The notes below the pieces were generated by a model that was not told the origin of the DNA, did no database searches, and saw only the letters and a list, made by a program, of their open reading frames with translations. A DNA stretch of 64,000 nt from [Clostridium] scindens ATCC 35704 (GTDB lineage Bacteria; Bacillota; Clostridia; Lachnospirales; Lachnospiraceae), in assembly GCF_004295125.1 (NCBI RefSeq), contig NZ_CP036170.1, positions 1,793,501 to 1,857,500 on the forward strand, written 5' to 3'. The position numbers and the translations under genes are program-made. Position 1 is the first letter of the stretch, and each line of letters opens with the position of its first letter. Positions 35,959 to 45,054 of this stretch are shown here, in pieces.

Positions 35959-37712
35959 GATCAAGTGTGATAAAGATTGTAAATACGCTTCATAAAAATA
36001 AAAAAATGTATATTTTGACAGGTGTAATTGCTGCTTTGCTCGTTATCTTTTATGCGTTATTTGCATGGTATACGGTTGGGAAGTATGAGCTGATTTCCGA
36101 ACAGATAGAATCGTTATATGCAGAGAAAATTATTGCATCTTCTGATCGAACTTTAAAAAGCTATATCGACCGGTATCAGGAGGAACTGACCTACATTATT
36201 CATCGGAAGGACTTTCAGGCACAAGAGGCGAAGATCCTGGAAGAGGGTACTCCGGACGCACTGCTTGATTATTTTAAGGAGCAGATGGTTCCCGGTGATT
36301 TGTCTTATACGGATATGGTTGCCATAGACAATGATACGATTGTTCTTTCCTATGATCTTTCGAAAGGGCAGATACTCCGTAAGGACATTATCCAGACCAT
36401 TAACCGTGGCGGATGTATCTGTGCCGGAAAAGGAGGGGAAGCGTATCTTGCTTTTTACGAGCGGTCTGAGAATGGGGTTGTATATGGACTTTTCATTAAT
36501 CTTGCAGAATTTTTTGAGACAACACTTGGAAAAACAGATGAAACAGAAAACTATGAGATCAGCCTTTATGATGCAAAGAATCCATATTATGTATATCAGA
36601 TGAAAGATGTCGTTCATGCAGAGCAGGAACCTTCCGAAAAGGTTTTCAAGGAAAAAGGGTTGTCTTATATTCAAGAGGCATATGAAGAAAATAAGGTTAC
36701 AACCAATTTCTACCAGAACAGAAATTATGGCTCCGGAAAATTATATCGTGCCAGAATACATTCAATGCCCGCATATCAGACAGATAATCAGTTGCTATCG
36801 ATTGCAGTTTCGATTAATTATGATAAGATCTCAGCGCCTGCGTATGTTGTGATACGACGAATGATCTATGCGGCAGTTTTTATTGTAATATGTCTGATTG
36901 TCTTTGTCATGAGCATGTTCTACATTATATATAGACATAACGAAAGCTTAATGGAGATCAATAACTTAAAAGTGAAAAACAGAGAACTATCATTATTACA
37001 CGACCAGATGAATGATAATCTTCATCATCAGCGATTGGAAACAATTGGCACATTAACATCAGGAATTGCCCATGAATTTAATAATCTGTTATCCCCGATT
37101 ATGGGGTATAGCGTTATGGCTCTCGATGTGGCTGAGGGTGAGGGAGAGAAGGAAGATCTGGAGGATTATCTGGTTGAAATATATAATTCTACCAAGAATG
37201 CCAAAACCCTAATCAGAAGAATATCAGATTTATCCAGAAAGAATTCCGATATGACTATTATGCAGGTGGAATTTGATCCGCTGATTCGCAAGGAAATGGA
37301 AGCGATTATTGCAACGAAGCCTTCGAATATGATTGTAAATGTGAACTATCAGGCGGAAGATGCTATGATTACGGCCAATCCAATGCAGGTGTCACAGATG
37401 GTTCTGAATCTGGTGATCAATTCTATTCAGGCGATTCAAGAGGCAGGAAATAAAACTGGAGAGATCACGGTTGTTACGTCATGCGATACAGAAAGAGTAT
37501 CCTTAAAAGTCCAAGATAATGGCCCGGGGATTAGTAAGGAGAATCTAGAAAAGATTTATGAACCATTTTTTACCACGAAAGAAGCCGGAAAAGGAACTGG
37601 ACTTGGGCTGGCAATCGTGCAGCAGGTGGTTGAGGAACACCGGGGCACAATAGAAGTGCAAAGCGAAGTGGGAACAGGTACCACATTTTCCATAACATTT
37701 CCGAGGAACTAG
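35955..37712 (+). CDS. Membrane sensor histidine kinase
   Basis: 585 aa. Membrane helix at ~20-40, an extracellular sensing region of ~250 residues, a second helix at ~300-323, coiled-coil, H-box GIAHEFNNLLSPIMGYS (His ~373), and ATPase motifs NLVINSIQAI, DNGPGIS and GKGTGLGLAIV. The HEFNNLL type H-box is of the NtrB/hybrid group, which is less usual beside an OmpR-type regulator. Overlaps the polyferredoxin stop by four bases, tying sensing to the redox operon. Confidence 0.93.
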   Translation: MRSSVIKIVNTLHKNKKMYILTGVIAALLVIFYALFAWYTVGKYELISEQIESLYAEKIIASSDRTLKSYIDRYQEELTYIIHRKDFQAQEAKILEEGTPDALLDYFKEQMVPGDLSYTDMVAIDNDTIVLSYDLSKGQILRKDIIQTINRGGCICAGKGGEAYLAFYERSENGVVYGLFINLAEFFETTLGKTDETENYEISLYDAKNPYYVYQMKDVVHAEQEPSEKVFKEKGLSYIQEAYEENKVTTNFYQNRNYGSGKLYRARIHSMPAYQTDNQLLSIAVSINYDKISAPAYVVIRRMIYAAVFIVICLIVFVMSMFYIIYRHNESLMEINNLKVKNRELSLLHDQMNDNLHHQRLETIGTLTSGIAHEFNNLLSPIMGYSVMALDVAEGEGEKEDLEDYLVEIYNSTKNAKTLIRRISDLSRKNSDMTIMQVEFDPLIRKEMEAIIATKPSNMIVNVNYQAEDAMITANPMQVSQMVLNLVINSIQAIQEAGNKTGEITVVTSCDTERVSLKVQDNGPGISKENLEKIYEPFFTTKEAGKGTGLGLAIVQQVVEEHRGTIEVQSEVGTGTTFSITFPRN

Positions 37713-37721
37713 ATATGTAAG

Positions 37722-37801
37722 TTATCTATATACGTATAGATAAATCTCTATAAGTTTATGGATAATATCAATTTCACAAGTAGTATTTTCAATGCTATAC
37801 T
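37722..37801 (+). promoter_or_regulatory. Palindromic operator and promoter of the response regulator gene
   Basis: TTATCTATA (37722-37730), TACG, TATAGATAA (37735-37743) is a perfect 9-bp inverted repeat. A promoter follows: TTCACA (37773-37778), 17 bases, TATACT (37796-37801). The site lies about 30 bases upstream of the -35 box, a usual position for an OmpR-type activator. The same arms occur upstream of 53428. Confidence 0.6.
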
Positions 37802-37834
37802 ATATAAGCAATATATATAAGTTAGAGGTTGAAA

Positions 37835-38518
37835 ATGAAGGATAAAGTATTAGTTGTTGATGATGACGAGACTGTTTTAAATATGTTATACAAAATCATG
37901 AAAAGTAACGGGTTTCTTGTAGAAACGGAATCGTCAGGGATTGTTGCGTTAGAGAAAATACATGCTGAAACATATTCCTTGATATTGCTGGATATTAATC
38001 TGCAGGACATGGATGGTTTCCAGTTGTTACAGTCTGTAAGACAAGCAGGGATTACAACACCTGTGATCATCATAAGTGGCAGAAAAGAAGATTATGATAC
38101 CTTATATGGATTAGATCTTGGAGCAGATGATTATATAACGAAACCATTTAATCCGATTATATTGGCGGCGAAGGCCAAGGCGTTGTTGCGGCGGAGCCAG
38201 GGAAGTCTGGGAACGAATCCGACACTGTTGAGCGCGGGCCCATTTGAATATAATACTGTTACAATGCGTTTTTATAAAAACGGGGAAGAAATTATACTTT
38301 CCTCTAAGGAAAATGCAATTATCCGCTTGTTTATGGATAATGTGAATCGTGTATTTTCGAAAGATGCACTTTATGAGATGGTTTGGGATAATGATATTGT
38401 GGATGACAGTACTATTGTCGTCTATATGAATCGTCTCCGTAAAAAACTGGAGGAGGATTTTTCAAATCCGAAATATATCTTGACTGTTCGTGGGTTGGGA
38501 TATCGTTTTGTAGCGTAG
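37835..38518 (+). CDS. OmpR-family response regulator
   Basis: 227 aa: receiver domain with phospho-Asp in LLDINLQDMDG (~50), Thr/Lys switch residues (IIISGRK, YITKPFNP), and a winged-helix DNA-binding domain at ~130-227 (NRLRKKLEEDFSNPKYILTV). Separated from the kinase gene by 122 bases with its own promoter and a palindrome. ATG 37835 follows GAGG; a TTG at 37829 is less likely. Confidence 0.93.
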   Translation: MKDKVLVVDDDETVLNMLYKIMKSNGFLVETESSGIVALEKIHAETYSLILLDINLQDMDGFQLLQSVRQAGITTPVIIISGRKEDYDTLYGLDLGADDYITKPFNPIILAAKAKALLRRSQGSLGTNPTLLSAGPFEYNTVTMRFYKNGEEIILSSKENAIIRLFMDNVNRVFSKDALYEMVWDNDIVDDSTIVVYMNRLRKKLEEDFSNPKYILTVRGLGYRFVA

Positions 38519-38596
38519 TGGCTATGTATGATATTATAGAAACTAGGATTATAGAGAACTATATATAATCCATTAGAAAGAATTGGGGGATAAGAA

Positions 38597-39997
38597 ATGA
38601 AAAGAAAACTATTGGCAATCTTGCTGTCTGTCAGTATGATTGCAACATTAGTCACAGCATGCGGAAGTAAAGAAGTTTCAGACAATTCCGCTAAAGAAGA
38701 AGGTGTTACGGTTGAAGATGTGAAAGCAGCATTGAAAGATGAAAATGCGGTTGTGCTGGATGCCCGTACACAAGATGCATATGCTGGATGGTCAACAGAA
38801 AACAACAAACTTGGTGGACATATTGAAAGTTCAAGTGGATTTTCAGCAGCTTGGTTAACCTGTGAATATGATGACGAAGCAAATGATGATAATCGTACAC
38901 GTGAAGAGCGTCTTGAAATTTGTATGGAAGACAAAGGAATCACAGCAGATACAAAAGTTATCATTTATGACGAAAATGGCAAGGATGCGGCTGCTGTATC
39001 TGAATACCTTTCCGGTAAAGGTGTAAAAGATATTGAGACATTTAACCTTGCAGATTGGGATGGAGAACTTGTTAAATATGAAAACTATCAAACAATTCTT
39101 CCTCCAAGTATTGTGAAAAAACTAATCGATGGAGAAACAGTCGAAGAAGTTGGAGAAGTTAAAGATCTTAAAGTTTTAGAATTTAGCTGGGGAACTGAAG
39201 AAGAATCAGGCTACTTAGAAGGACATGTTCCAACAGCAATTCACATTAATTCAGATGATGTTGATGATGAAAACAATATTTATGTTCTTGATAAAGACGA
39301 GATCTTGTTAGAAACAGTAAAAAAAGCAGGTGTTACTGTAGATAGTACTGTAGTTGTAACTGGAGCCGGATTATTCTCTTGTCACCTGGCTACAATTCTT
39401 AAATACCTTGGTGTAGAAGATGTATATATTATGAGTGGCGGTGCAAATGGTTGGACGGATGCCGGATACGAAGCAGAAAAAGGTTCTAACACACCAGTCG
39501 CAGTAGAAGATTTTGGTACAGACAAACCTCTTAACCCGGATTATATTGATGATGTTGAGGAAGTGTCTTTGCTATTAACTGACAAGAATGCACAAGTGAT
39601 TGATACACGTGCATACAAAGAATTCACAGGGGAATCTAGTGGATACAGCTATGTGGAAGAAGCAGGACGCCTTAACGGTGCGATTTTCGGACAAGAAGAT
39701 GGTTCAGCACAAGGACCTGATTGCACCGGATCATCTATGATGTATTATGAAAACATTGATGGAACAATGAGAGATGCTTCAGAAATTCTTGAAATGTGGA
39801 GCAATTCCAACGTTGATGTGAACAAACATTTATCATTCTACTGCGGTGGCGGATACAGAGCAGCAGCTGTTATGTGGTATGCACAGGCAATGGGACTTGA
39901 AGATACATCACTTTACAATGATGGATGGGCTGGATGGATCGTTTACGGCAAAGATGCTGTAAAAGGTACTTATGAAGACCCACAACCAGTAAACTAA
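38597..39997 (+). CDS. Lipoprotein with three rhodanese domains
   Basis: 466 aa. Lipoprotein signal with lipobox VTAC; three rhodanese-like domains at ~30-165, ~175-315 and ~325-460. Only the third has the active-site loop with Cys (YCGGGYRAAAV); in the first the Cys position reads YDENGKDAA and in the second VTGAGLFSC. Domains 1-2 are therefore probably structural or binding, domain 3 a sulfurtransferase on the cell surface. Directly after the two-component genes and probably under their control; a TATAGA-rich leader precedes it. Confidence 0.88.
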   Translation: MKRKLLAILLSVSMIATLVTACGSKEVSDNSAKEEGVTVEDVKAALKDENAVVLDARTQDAYAGWSTENNKLGGHIESSSGFSAAWLTCEYDDEANDDNRTREERLEICMEDKGITADTKVIIYDENGKDAAAVSEYLSGKGVKDIETFNLADWDGELVKYENYQTILPPSIVKKLIDGETVEEVGEVKDLKVLEFSWGTEEESGYLEGHVPTAIHINSDDVDDENNIYVLDKDEILLETVKKAGVTVDSTVVVTGAGLFSCHLATILKYLGVEDVYIMSGGANGWTDAGYEAEKGSNTPVAVEDFGTDKPLNPDYIDDVEEVSLLLTDKNAQVIDTRAYKEFTGESSGYSYVEEAGRLNGAIFGQEDGSAQGPDCTGSSMMYYENIDGTMRDASEILEMWSNSNVDVNKHLSFYCGGGYRAAAVMWYAQAMGLEDTSLYNDGWAGWIVYGKDAVKGTYEDPQPVN

Positions 39998-40024
39998 ATA
40001 TTAGTTGCTCGTTGATGAGTGATT

Positions 40025-40075
40025 AAGAGGCGTGTAAACTAGATGAGTAATTATCGGTTTTGCACGCTTCTTTTC
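40025..40075 (+). terminator. Terminator after the rhodanese lipoprotein gene
   Basis: AAGAGGCGTG...GTTTTGCACGCTTCTTTTC: long stem with one bulge and G-U pairs, followed by a T-rich tail. Confidence 0.7.
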
Positions 40076-40216
40076 TATTTCCCTTATAGAAACTTCAAAT
40101 TTTTGCTTATGATTTATCCATAAAATATCAAGAGAGGATTGGAATAATATGGATATGATTTTGAAAACCAAAGGATGGATTGGGATATATTGACTGATTT
40201 ATAATATTGGAATAAA

Positions 40217-40567
40217 ATGATTAAAGATGGCAAAGGAACAACGGTGGTAGAATTAAATGAAGAAGCAAAAGAATACATGCAAAGGTTCGGATGGAAGCAT
40301 GTGGTACTTAATATCGGGAGTATAACCAGCTGATGCGCGCCTCCATATAAGGAGATGTCGGTAAGTTTTACCGATGAGGATGAAGAGGCGATGCTGGAGA
40401 AGGGGTATGAGATAGATCAAAGCGAGTTGGGAAACGTATATTACCCAAAGGTGAATTCAATATGTCCCGCCTTTTTCAGGGAAATCCCCCTGCTCATTAT
40501 AAGGGAGGTATCGTTATGGACAAACATATTACGGCACCAATTACGAAGAAAGTCTCCCGGACACTGA
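40217..40567 (+). CDS. Putative selenoprotein, CC/Se motif family, in-frame TGA
   Basis: Reading from ATG 40217, the frame gives VVELNEEAKEYMQRFGWKHV, then VLNIGSITS, then TGA (40331-40333) and TGC, then APPYKEMSVSFTDEDEEAML and YEIDQSELGNVYYP. Homologs of the HesB/NifU-like CC/Se family have Cys-Cys or Sec-Cys at exactly this place, so the TGA is probably selenocysteine (U-C). A stem-loop follows it. After YYPKVNSI the frame runs into the leader of the fumarase gene, so the true C-terminus may be lost by rearrangement. The ribosome site is weak. About 116 aa with Sec. Confidence 0.62.
40331..40374 (+). promoter_or_regulatory. Candidate bacterial SECIS element
   Basis: TGA at 40331-40333; TCGGTAA (40358-40364), loop GTT, TTACCGA (40368-40374): a perfect 7-bp stem extendable by two G-U pairs, with G at the first loop position, 32 bases after the TGA. 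Placement is within the range usual for bacterial SECIS. An additional CTCC/GGAG stem lies between. Confidence 0.45.
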
Positions 40568-40962
40568 GAGCGGGTGATTATGTATATATTACAGGAACAA
40601 TCTATACGGCAAGAGAGGGACGCTCAATCGGTTCTGCAGGCTCTACGACTGCAAGTTGTAGGGACAGATATGCGCTGAAGCTTCTTGATCTCGGACTTAC
40701 AGCCATGATCGGAAAAGGAAAGAGAAGTCCTGAGGTTCTTGAGGCAGTGAAAAGAAATGGAAGTGTTTATCTGGCAGCAGTGGGTGGTGCAGGAGCACTC
40801 TTGTCAAAATGTATCAAAGAATCAGAAGTAGTGGCTTATAATGATCTTGGTGCAGAGGCAATAAGAAAGCTTAAAGTTGAAGATTTTCCAGCAATTGTCG
40901 TCGCAGACTGCGAGGGTAATAATTTGTATGAAACAGCGATAAAGGAGTACCAGAAGATATGA
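40516..40962 (+). pseudogene. Fumarate hydratase beta subunit with in-frame internal deletion
   Basis: 148 aa. MDKHITAPITKKVSRTLRAG, then DYVYITGTIYTAR is joined directly to EGRSIGSAGSTTAS, and the rest (GLTAMIGKGKRSPEV, VGGAGALLSKCIKE, VEDFPAIVVAD) follows. In class I fumarase beta subunits about 34 residues lie between YTAR and EGR, including the conserved AHKRM and YYMGPSPA segments; they are missing here. The frame is kept but activity is doubtful. AGGGAGG precedes the ATG. The alpha subunit gene is not next to it. Confidence 0.75.
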
Positions 40963-41182
40963 AAAGAATCTTGTTGATGGTTATAAGAAATATTTTACTC
41001 GTTCCAAAAACGGCAATGAACTGCTGGATTTTAAAGGAGGAAGTTTCAAAGCAGCAACCAAGGCAAAATGTCCGATTGTCCCGGTTGCGCTGATTGATTC
41101 TTTCAAACCATTTGACACAAACACGATCAGTCCGGTGACCGTGCAGGTACGCTTCATGAAAATACATATGAAATCTCAATAA
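40959..41182 (+). pseudogene. 1-acylglycerol-3-phosphate acyltransferase (PlsC) deletion remnant
   Basis: ATG 40959 overlaps the fumarase stop and codes MKRILLMVIRNILLVP, a normal PlsC N-terminus. At 41000 the reading must shift frame to give RSKNGNELLDFKGGSFKAAT then KCPIVPVALIDSFKPFD, the C-terminal half after the FPEGT motif. The catalytic NHxSxxD block is deleted, so the gene is dead. Confidence 0.8.
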
Positions 41183-41281
41183 GTAATGTTGGTTATTAAT
41201 ATTATTAACTTGTGGAAAAATTAGCATAATATTATAATTAAAACTAAGAAGTGGTGAACAGTAATATAAAAATAATAAATG

Positions 41282-41310
41282 GGCGTTGTCAAAAAGGCAA
41301 CGCTTATTTT
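41282..41310 (+). terminator. Short hairpin with T-rich tail
   Basis: GCGTTG (41283-41288), A-rich loop, CAACGC (41298-41303), then TTATTTT. Ends the plsC remnant just ahead of the TVP38 gene. Confidence 0.55.
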
Positions 41311-41326
41311 CAGTAAGGGTACGATA

Positions 41327-42010
41327 ATGAAAAATAAAAAGATATGGATATTTATAGGATTGGCAGTTTTGGTTTTAGTATTAAATTACATTTTTGGATG
41401 GTCTTCTTACCTGGGAGATACTAAGAACCTTCTTTTTTTAAAAAAGATAGTAGAAGATAATTTTGTATACGCAGCACTGATATATACGGCTATCACAATT
41501 GTTGGATGTGTTGTATTAGCACTTCCGGGCATTACCTTTGCAGTATTTGCGGGTTTAATTTTTGGACCAATATTGGGAACTATATTATGTTCGATTGCAA
41601 CGACTATAGGAGCGGTGTTAGCATTTTTGGCAGGGAGATTCTTTTTAAAGGACGGGATAAAACCATTGGTAATGAAGAATAAATATCTGAAAAAATGGTT
41701 ATTTGATGAATCAGGCAAAAATGAGTTATTTGTATTGCTTATAACAAGAGTCGTTCCGGTATTTCCATATAACCTTCAAAACTTTGCTTATGGAATTACA
41801 GATATTTCTTTTCGTACATATACGATTGGGTCATTCATATTTATGCTACCTGGAACAGCCATGTATACGATTGGAACAGCCGGCATTACAGATACAGAGA
41901 ACAGGGGCTTATATATTGGAATTGCCATTGTATTGGCAGTTATTGTAATTCTAACAGGAGTACTTTTAAAAAAGAAATATATACAGGAGGATGTGAATGA
42001 AGGAGAATAA
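41327..42010 (+). CDS. TVP38/TMEM64-family membrane protein, copy 1
   Basis: 227 aa with about six hydrophobic segments. The family signature lies in the middle (LALPGITFAVFAGLIFGPIL, AFLAGRFF, RVVPVFPYNLQNFAYGITDI). DedA/TVP38 relatives are lipid scramblases or substrate-specific transport partners; the rSAM/selenodomain loci commonly have one. ATG 41327 is preferred (AAGGG upstream); 14-base overlap with the next gene shows coupling. A paralog is at 42983-43696. Confidence 0.88.
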   Translation: MKNKKIWIFIGLAVLVLVLNYIFGWSSYLGDTKNLLFLKKIVEDNFVYAALIYTAITIVGCVVLALPGITFAVFAGLIFGPILGTILCSIATTIGAVLAFLAGRFFLKDGIKPLVMKNKYLKKWLFDESGKNELFVLLITRVVPVFPYNLQNFAYGITDISFRTYTIGSFIFMLPGTAMYTIGTAGITDTENRGLYIGIAIVLAVIVILTGVLLKKKYIQEDVNEGE

Positions 42011-42971
42011 GTCCGTTGATGAAAATGCATGTGTTCATTGTGGAGTCTGTCAGAAGAACTGTGTATTTTTAAAAAAATACGGGATAGATATTGGAGATAC
42101 GGAGAAGTTAGAAGAACTGGCATATCATTGCTTTTTGTGTGGAAAATGTACAGAAGTATGTCCGATAGGAATTGATGGGAGACAGAAAATTCTTCAAATC
42201 CGGAGGCAGAAAGTAAAAGAAAACAATAACAAAATTCCAGAAAAAGGATATGGAATGTTAAAAATTGAAAAAGAAAGGTATTTGTTTCGTAATTATAAAA
42301 ACCTTTCTGGAAAGAGTGTATTGTTTCCGGGATGTAATTTTCCATCTTTTTATCCGAAAACAACAAGATATCTGGCTGAGACACTAAAGGAGAAGGCTGG
42401 AATAGGAATGGTATTCGATTGTTGTGGCAAACCAATTGCTGAACTTGGTATGGAAGACCGGGAAAATCAAATTATAGAAAAGATACAGACGAAACTAACA
42501 GAGCAAGGTGTGGAAGAAATTATTACCTTGTGCCCGAATTGTTATGCATTTCTGCAGCCAAGATTGGATATTAGAGTTGTAAGTATTTATGAAAAACTAG
42601 CTGAATTTGGAATCGGAAAAAAGATAGAACAGCGACTGACGGTATTTACACCTTGTCCGGACAGAGAAGATGGAGCAATGTTAGAGACGATCAAGTATTA
42701 TCTTAGCCAACAGCCGGAACAATTGAAAAACATACAGTGTTGTGGATTGGGTGGATGTGCAGCAGGAAAAGAACCAGAACTTGCGGATGAAATGTTGGAA
42801 AGTCTAGATAGAAATGATAAAATTTATACTTATTGTGCATCTTGTGCAGGAAATCTTGTGAGAAGAGGATATGAAAGAACAGAGCATCTTTTGATAGAAA
42901 TATTGGGGACAAAAGAGAGACCAGATACACATAAATCTCTATTAAACAGAATGAAGACAAAATATTGGTAG
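41997..42971 (+). CDS. HdrB/GlpC-like CCG-domain iron-sulfur protein, copy 1
   Basis: 324 aa. Two ferredoxin-type 4Fe-4S sites at the N-terminus (CVHCGVCQKNC, ~12-22; CFLCGKCTEVCP, ~46-57), then two CCG domains: PGCNF / DCCGKP (~141) / CPNCY and CPDR / QCCGLGGC (~246) / YCASCAG. In heterodisulfide reductase such domains bind noncubane clusters that act on thiols. Cytoplasmic, no membrane helix. Paralog at 53428-54417 with the same order of motifs. AGGAGG overlaps the TVP38 end. Confidence 0.85.
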   Translation: MKENKSVDENACVHCGVCQKNCVFLKKYGIDIGDTEKLEELAYHCFLCGKCTEVCPIGIDGRQKILQIRRQKVKENNNKIPEKGYGMLKIEKERYLFRNYKNLSGKSVLFPGCNFPSFYPKTTRYLAETLKEKAGIGMVFDCCGKPIAELGMEDRENQIIEKIQTKLTEQGVEEIITLCPNCYAFLQPRLDIRVVSIYEKLAEFGIGKKIEQRLTVFTPCPDREDGAMLETIKYYLSQQPEQLKNIQCCGLGGCAAGKEPELADEMLESLDRNDKIYTYCASCAGNLVRRGYERTEHLLIEILGTKERPDTHKSLLNRMKTKYW

Positions 42972-42982
42972 GAGAAGAGGAT

Positions 42983-43696
42983 ATGAAAGAACAGATGACA
43001 AAACAGAAAAACTGGATAAAGAAAGTGGTAGTAATTGTTATATTAGCCGTTTTAGTGGCAAGTTATTATTTGGTGCCATCCGTAAGAGAATTGATGAATC
43101 AGATTTTCCGTATGTTTGCAAGTGGTGATTTTACGGTTGTGAAAGATTTTGTAGCTTCCTATGGAGCATATGCAGCGGTAATTTCATTCTTGTTAATGAT
43201 ATTACAATCCATTGCAGCGCCACTCCCGGCATTTCTGATCACATTTGCAAATGCGAATCTTTTTGGCTGGTGGCAAGGTGCAATCCTTTCATGGTCCAGC
43301 GCTATGGCTGGTGCAGCGGTGTGTTTCTTTATAGCGAGAATTCTTGGAAGAGATGTAGCAGAAAAATTGACAAGTAAAGCAGGTCTTAAGCAGATCGATA
43401 CATTTTTTGAAAAATATGGCAAAAATACAATACTTATCTGCCGTCTACTTCCATTTATTTCTTTTGATATCGTAAGCTATGCGGCGGGACTAACTTCTAT
43501 GTCTTTTGGTGCATTCTTCCTGGCAACCGGGCTTGGACAACTTCCGGCAACCATTGTATATTCCTATGTTGGAGGAATGTTGACCGGTGGTGCGAAAATG
43601 TTTGTGACAGGCTTAATGCTTTTGTTCGCATTATCTGCATTGATTGTATTGATTCGAAAGATATATACTGAAAAAAATAAGAAAAGCAAAAAATAG
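42983..43696 (+). CDS. TVP38/TMEM64-family membrane protein, copy 2
   Basis: 237 aa, five to six membrane segments; family motif at ~100-190 (FLITFANANLFGWWQGAILS, AAVCFFIARILGR, RLLPFISFDIVSYAAGLT). Basic C-terminus. ATG 42983 after GGAGAAGAGG. Flanks the HdrB-like gene together with copy 1; the two paralogs differ enough to have distinct roles. Confidence 0.88.
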   Translation: MKEQMTKQKNWIKKVVVIVILAVLVASYYLVPSVRELMNQIFRMFASGDFTVVKDFVASYGAYAAVISFLLMILQSIAAPLPAFLITFANANLFGWWQGAILSWSSAMAGAAVCFFIARILGRDVAEKLTSKAGLKQIDTFFEKYGKNTILICRLLPFISFDIVSYAAGLTSMSFGAFFLATGLGQLPATIVYSYVGGMLTGGAKMFVTGLMLLFALSALIVLIRKIYTEKNKKSKK

Positions 43697-43705
43697 AGGT
43701 TCTTC

Positions 43706-45043
43706 ATGAAAAAAGCAATCATTATATTTACCAGAGTACCGATTCCGGGGAAAACAAAGACACGAATGATGCCGACATTAACGCCGGATCAGTGTGAGCA
43801 TTTGCATACTTGCTTTCTAAAGGATATTCGAAGAGTATGTGAACAATGTGCCGCAGATATTTATGTTTGCTATACACCGGACGAGGAAAAATATAAGAGA
43901 CAGATTATGGATATTTTGGGGACAGAAAAAAACTATTTCCCTCAAAAGGGAAATGACCTGGGAAATCGAATGTGCAATGCATTTGAAGAGGTGTTAAAAA
44001 AAGAATATGATTCCTGTCTGTTGATAGGAACAGATGTACCGGAATTGCAGACATCTTGTCTTATGAAAGCATTTGAAGTGCTGGATAAAAAGGATGTTGT
44101 GTTTGGAAAGACCGTAGATGGTGGTTACTATTTGGTTGGAATGAAGAAGTTATATCCACAAGTGTTTGGTCTCGAACAATACGGACATAGTTCTGTATTT
44201 TATGAGACACTCAAACGTTTACAAGCGGAAAGTATTAGGGTTGGTTATACAGAAGAACTTTTGGATATGGATACACCCTCTGATTTGCAAAAGTATAGAA
44301 ATCATATGAGAGAAAATAACAGATTATACAAAACAGAAACAGGAAAGTATGTATCTGAAATTGCAAAGATCTCAATTATTATTCCAGTTTATAATGAAGA
44401 AAAATTGATTGTGCCGTTGCAAAGACAACTTTCCTCACTGAAAGAACAGTGTGAAATTATATTAGTAGATGGTGGAAGCACTGATAAAACACAGACTCTT
44501 ATAGAACCAGGGTATAGAGTCATTTCTGCTGAAAAGGGAAGGGCTAATCAAATGAACCAAGGTGCTTTGGAAAGCACAGGTGACATCTTATTTTTTCTCC
44601 ATTGTGATAGTGAATTGCCTGAAAATGTACTGGGGGAAATCCGAACGGTTATGAGAGAATATCGTGCGGGATGTTTTGGTATTGCATTCCGCTCCAAAAG
44701 TCCATTGATGTTCATATGCCGGGTTATATCAAACTACAGAGTGAAAGATCGCAAGGTAATGTTTGGGGATCAGGGAATGTTTATGGAAAGAGAATTATTT
44801 TTTGAATTAGGAATGTTTCCACAGATTCCGATTATGGAAGATTATCAGTTATCCCTGACATTGAAGGAAGCTGGCATTAAACTTGGTATGGCAAATAAGA
44901 GAATCTATACTTCAGATCGCAGATATCCACGAGGAATGATACCAAAGTTAAGATTAATGTGGAAAATGAATCGTATGAGGAAGATGTATCGTGATAAAGT
45001 ACAGGTTCAGAAACTTGCAGATATGTACGAAGATATTAGATAG
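43706..45043 (+). CDS. Fused DUF2064 transferase and GT2 glycosyltransferase (arsenosugar-type)
   Basis: 445 aa. Residues 1-205: CofC/DUF2064-like nucleotidyl- or sugar-transferase domain (KAIIIFTRVPIPGKTKTRMM; LLIGTDVPEL; VVFGKTVDGGYYLVG). Residues 218-445: GT2 family domain (ISIIIPVYNEEKLI; VDGGSTDKT; FLHCDSELP; GDQGMFMERELF). The two halves match families called rSAM/selenodomain-associated transferase 1 and 2, later arsenosugar biosynthesis glycosyltransferases. They are often separate genes; here they are fused, supporting action in consecutive steps. No membrane helix. Confidence 0.9.
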   Translation: MKKAIIIFTRVPIPGKTKTRMMPTLTPDQCEHLHTCFLKDIRRVCEQCAADIYVCYTPDEEKYKRQIMDILGTEKNYFPQKGNDLGNRMCNAFEEVLKKEYDSCLLIGTDVPELQTSCLMKAFEVLDKKDVVFGKTVDGGYYLVGMKKLYPQVFGLEQYGHSSVFYETLKRLQAESIRVGYTEELLDMDTPSDLQKYRNHMRENNRLYKTETGKYVSEIAKISIIIPVYNEEKLIVPLQRQLSSLKEQCEIILVDGGSTDKTQTLIEPGYRVISAEKGRANQMNQGALESTGDILFFLHCDSELPENVLGEIRTVMREYRAGCFGIAFRSKSPLMFICRVISNYRVKDRKVMFGDQGMFMERELFFELGMFPQIPIMEDYQLSLTLKEAGIKLGMANKRIYTSDRRYPRGMIPKLRLMWKMNRMRKMYRDKVQVQKLADMYEDIR

Positions 45044-45054
45044 AAGGAGCAGAG

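Noticed and set aside
41327-43696. TVP38 pair as a DedA-type antimicrobial resistance unit
   Set aside because: Position within the rSAM/selenodomain-type locus and co-operon with CCG protein and glycosyltransferase fit pathway function better; no resistance gene is adjacent.
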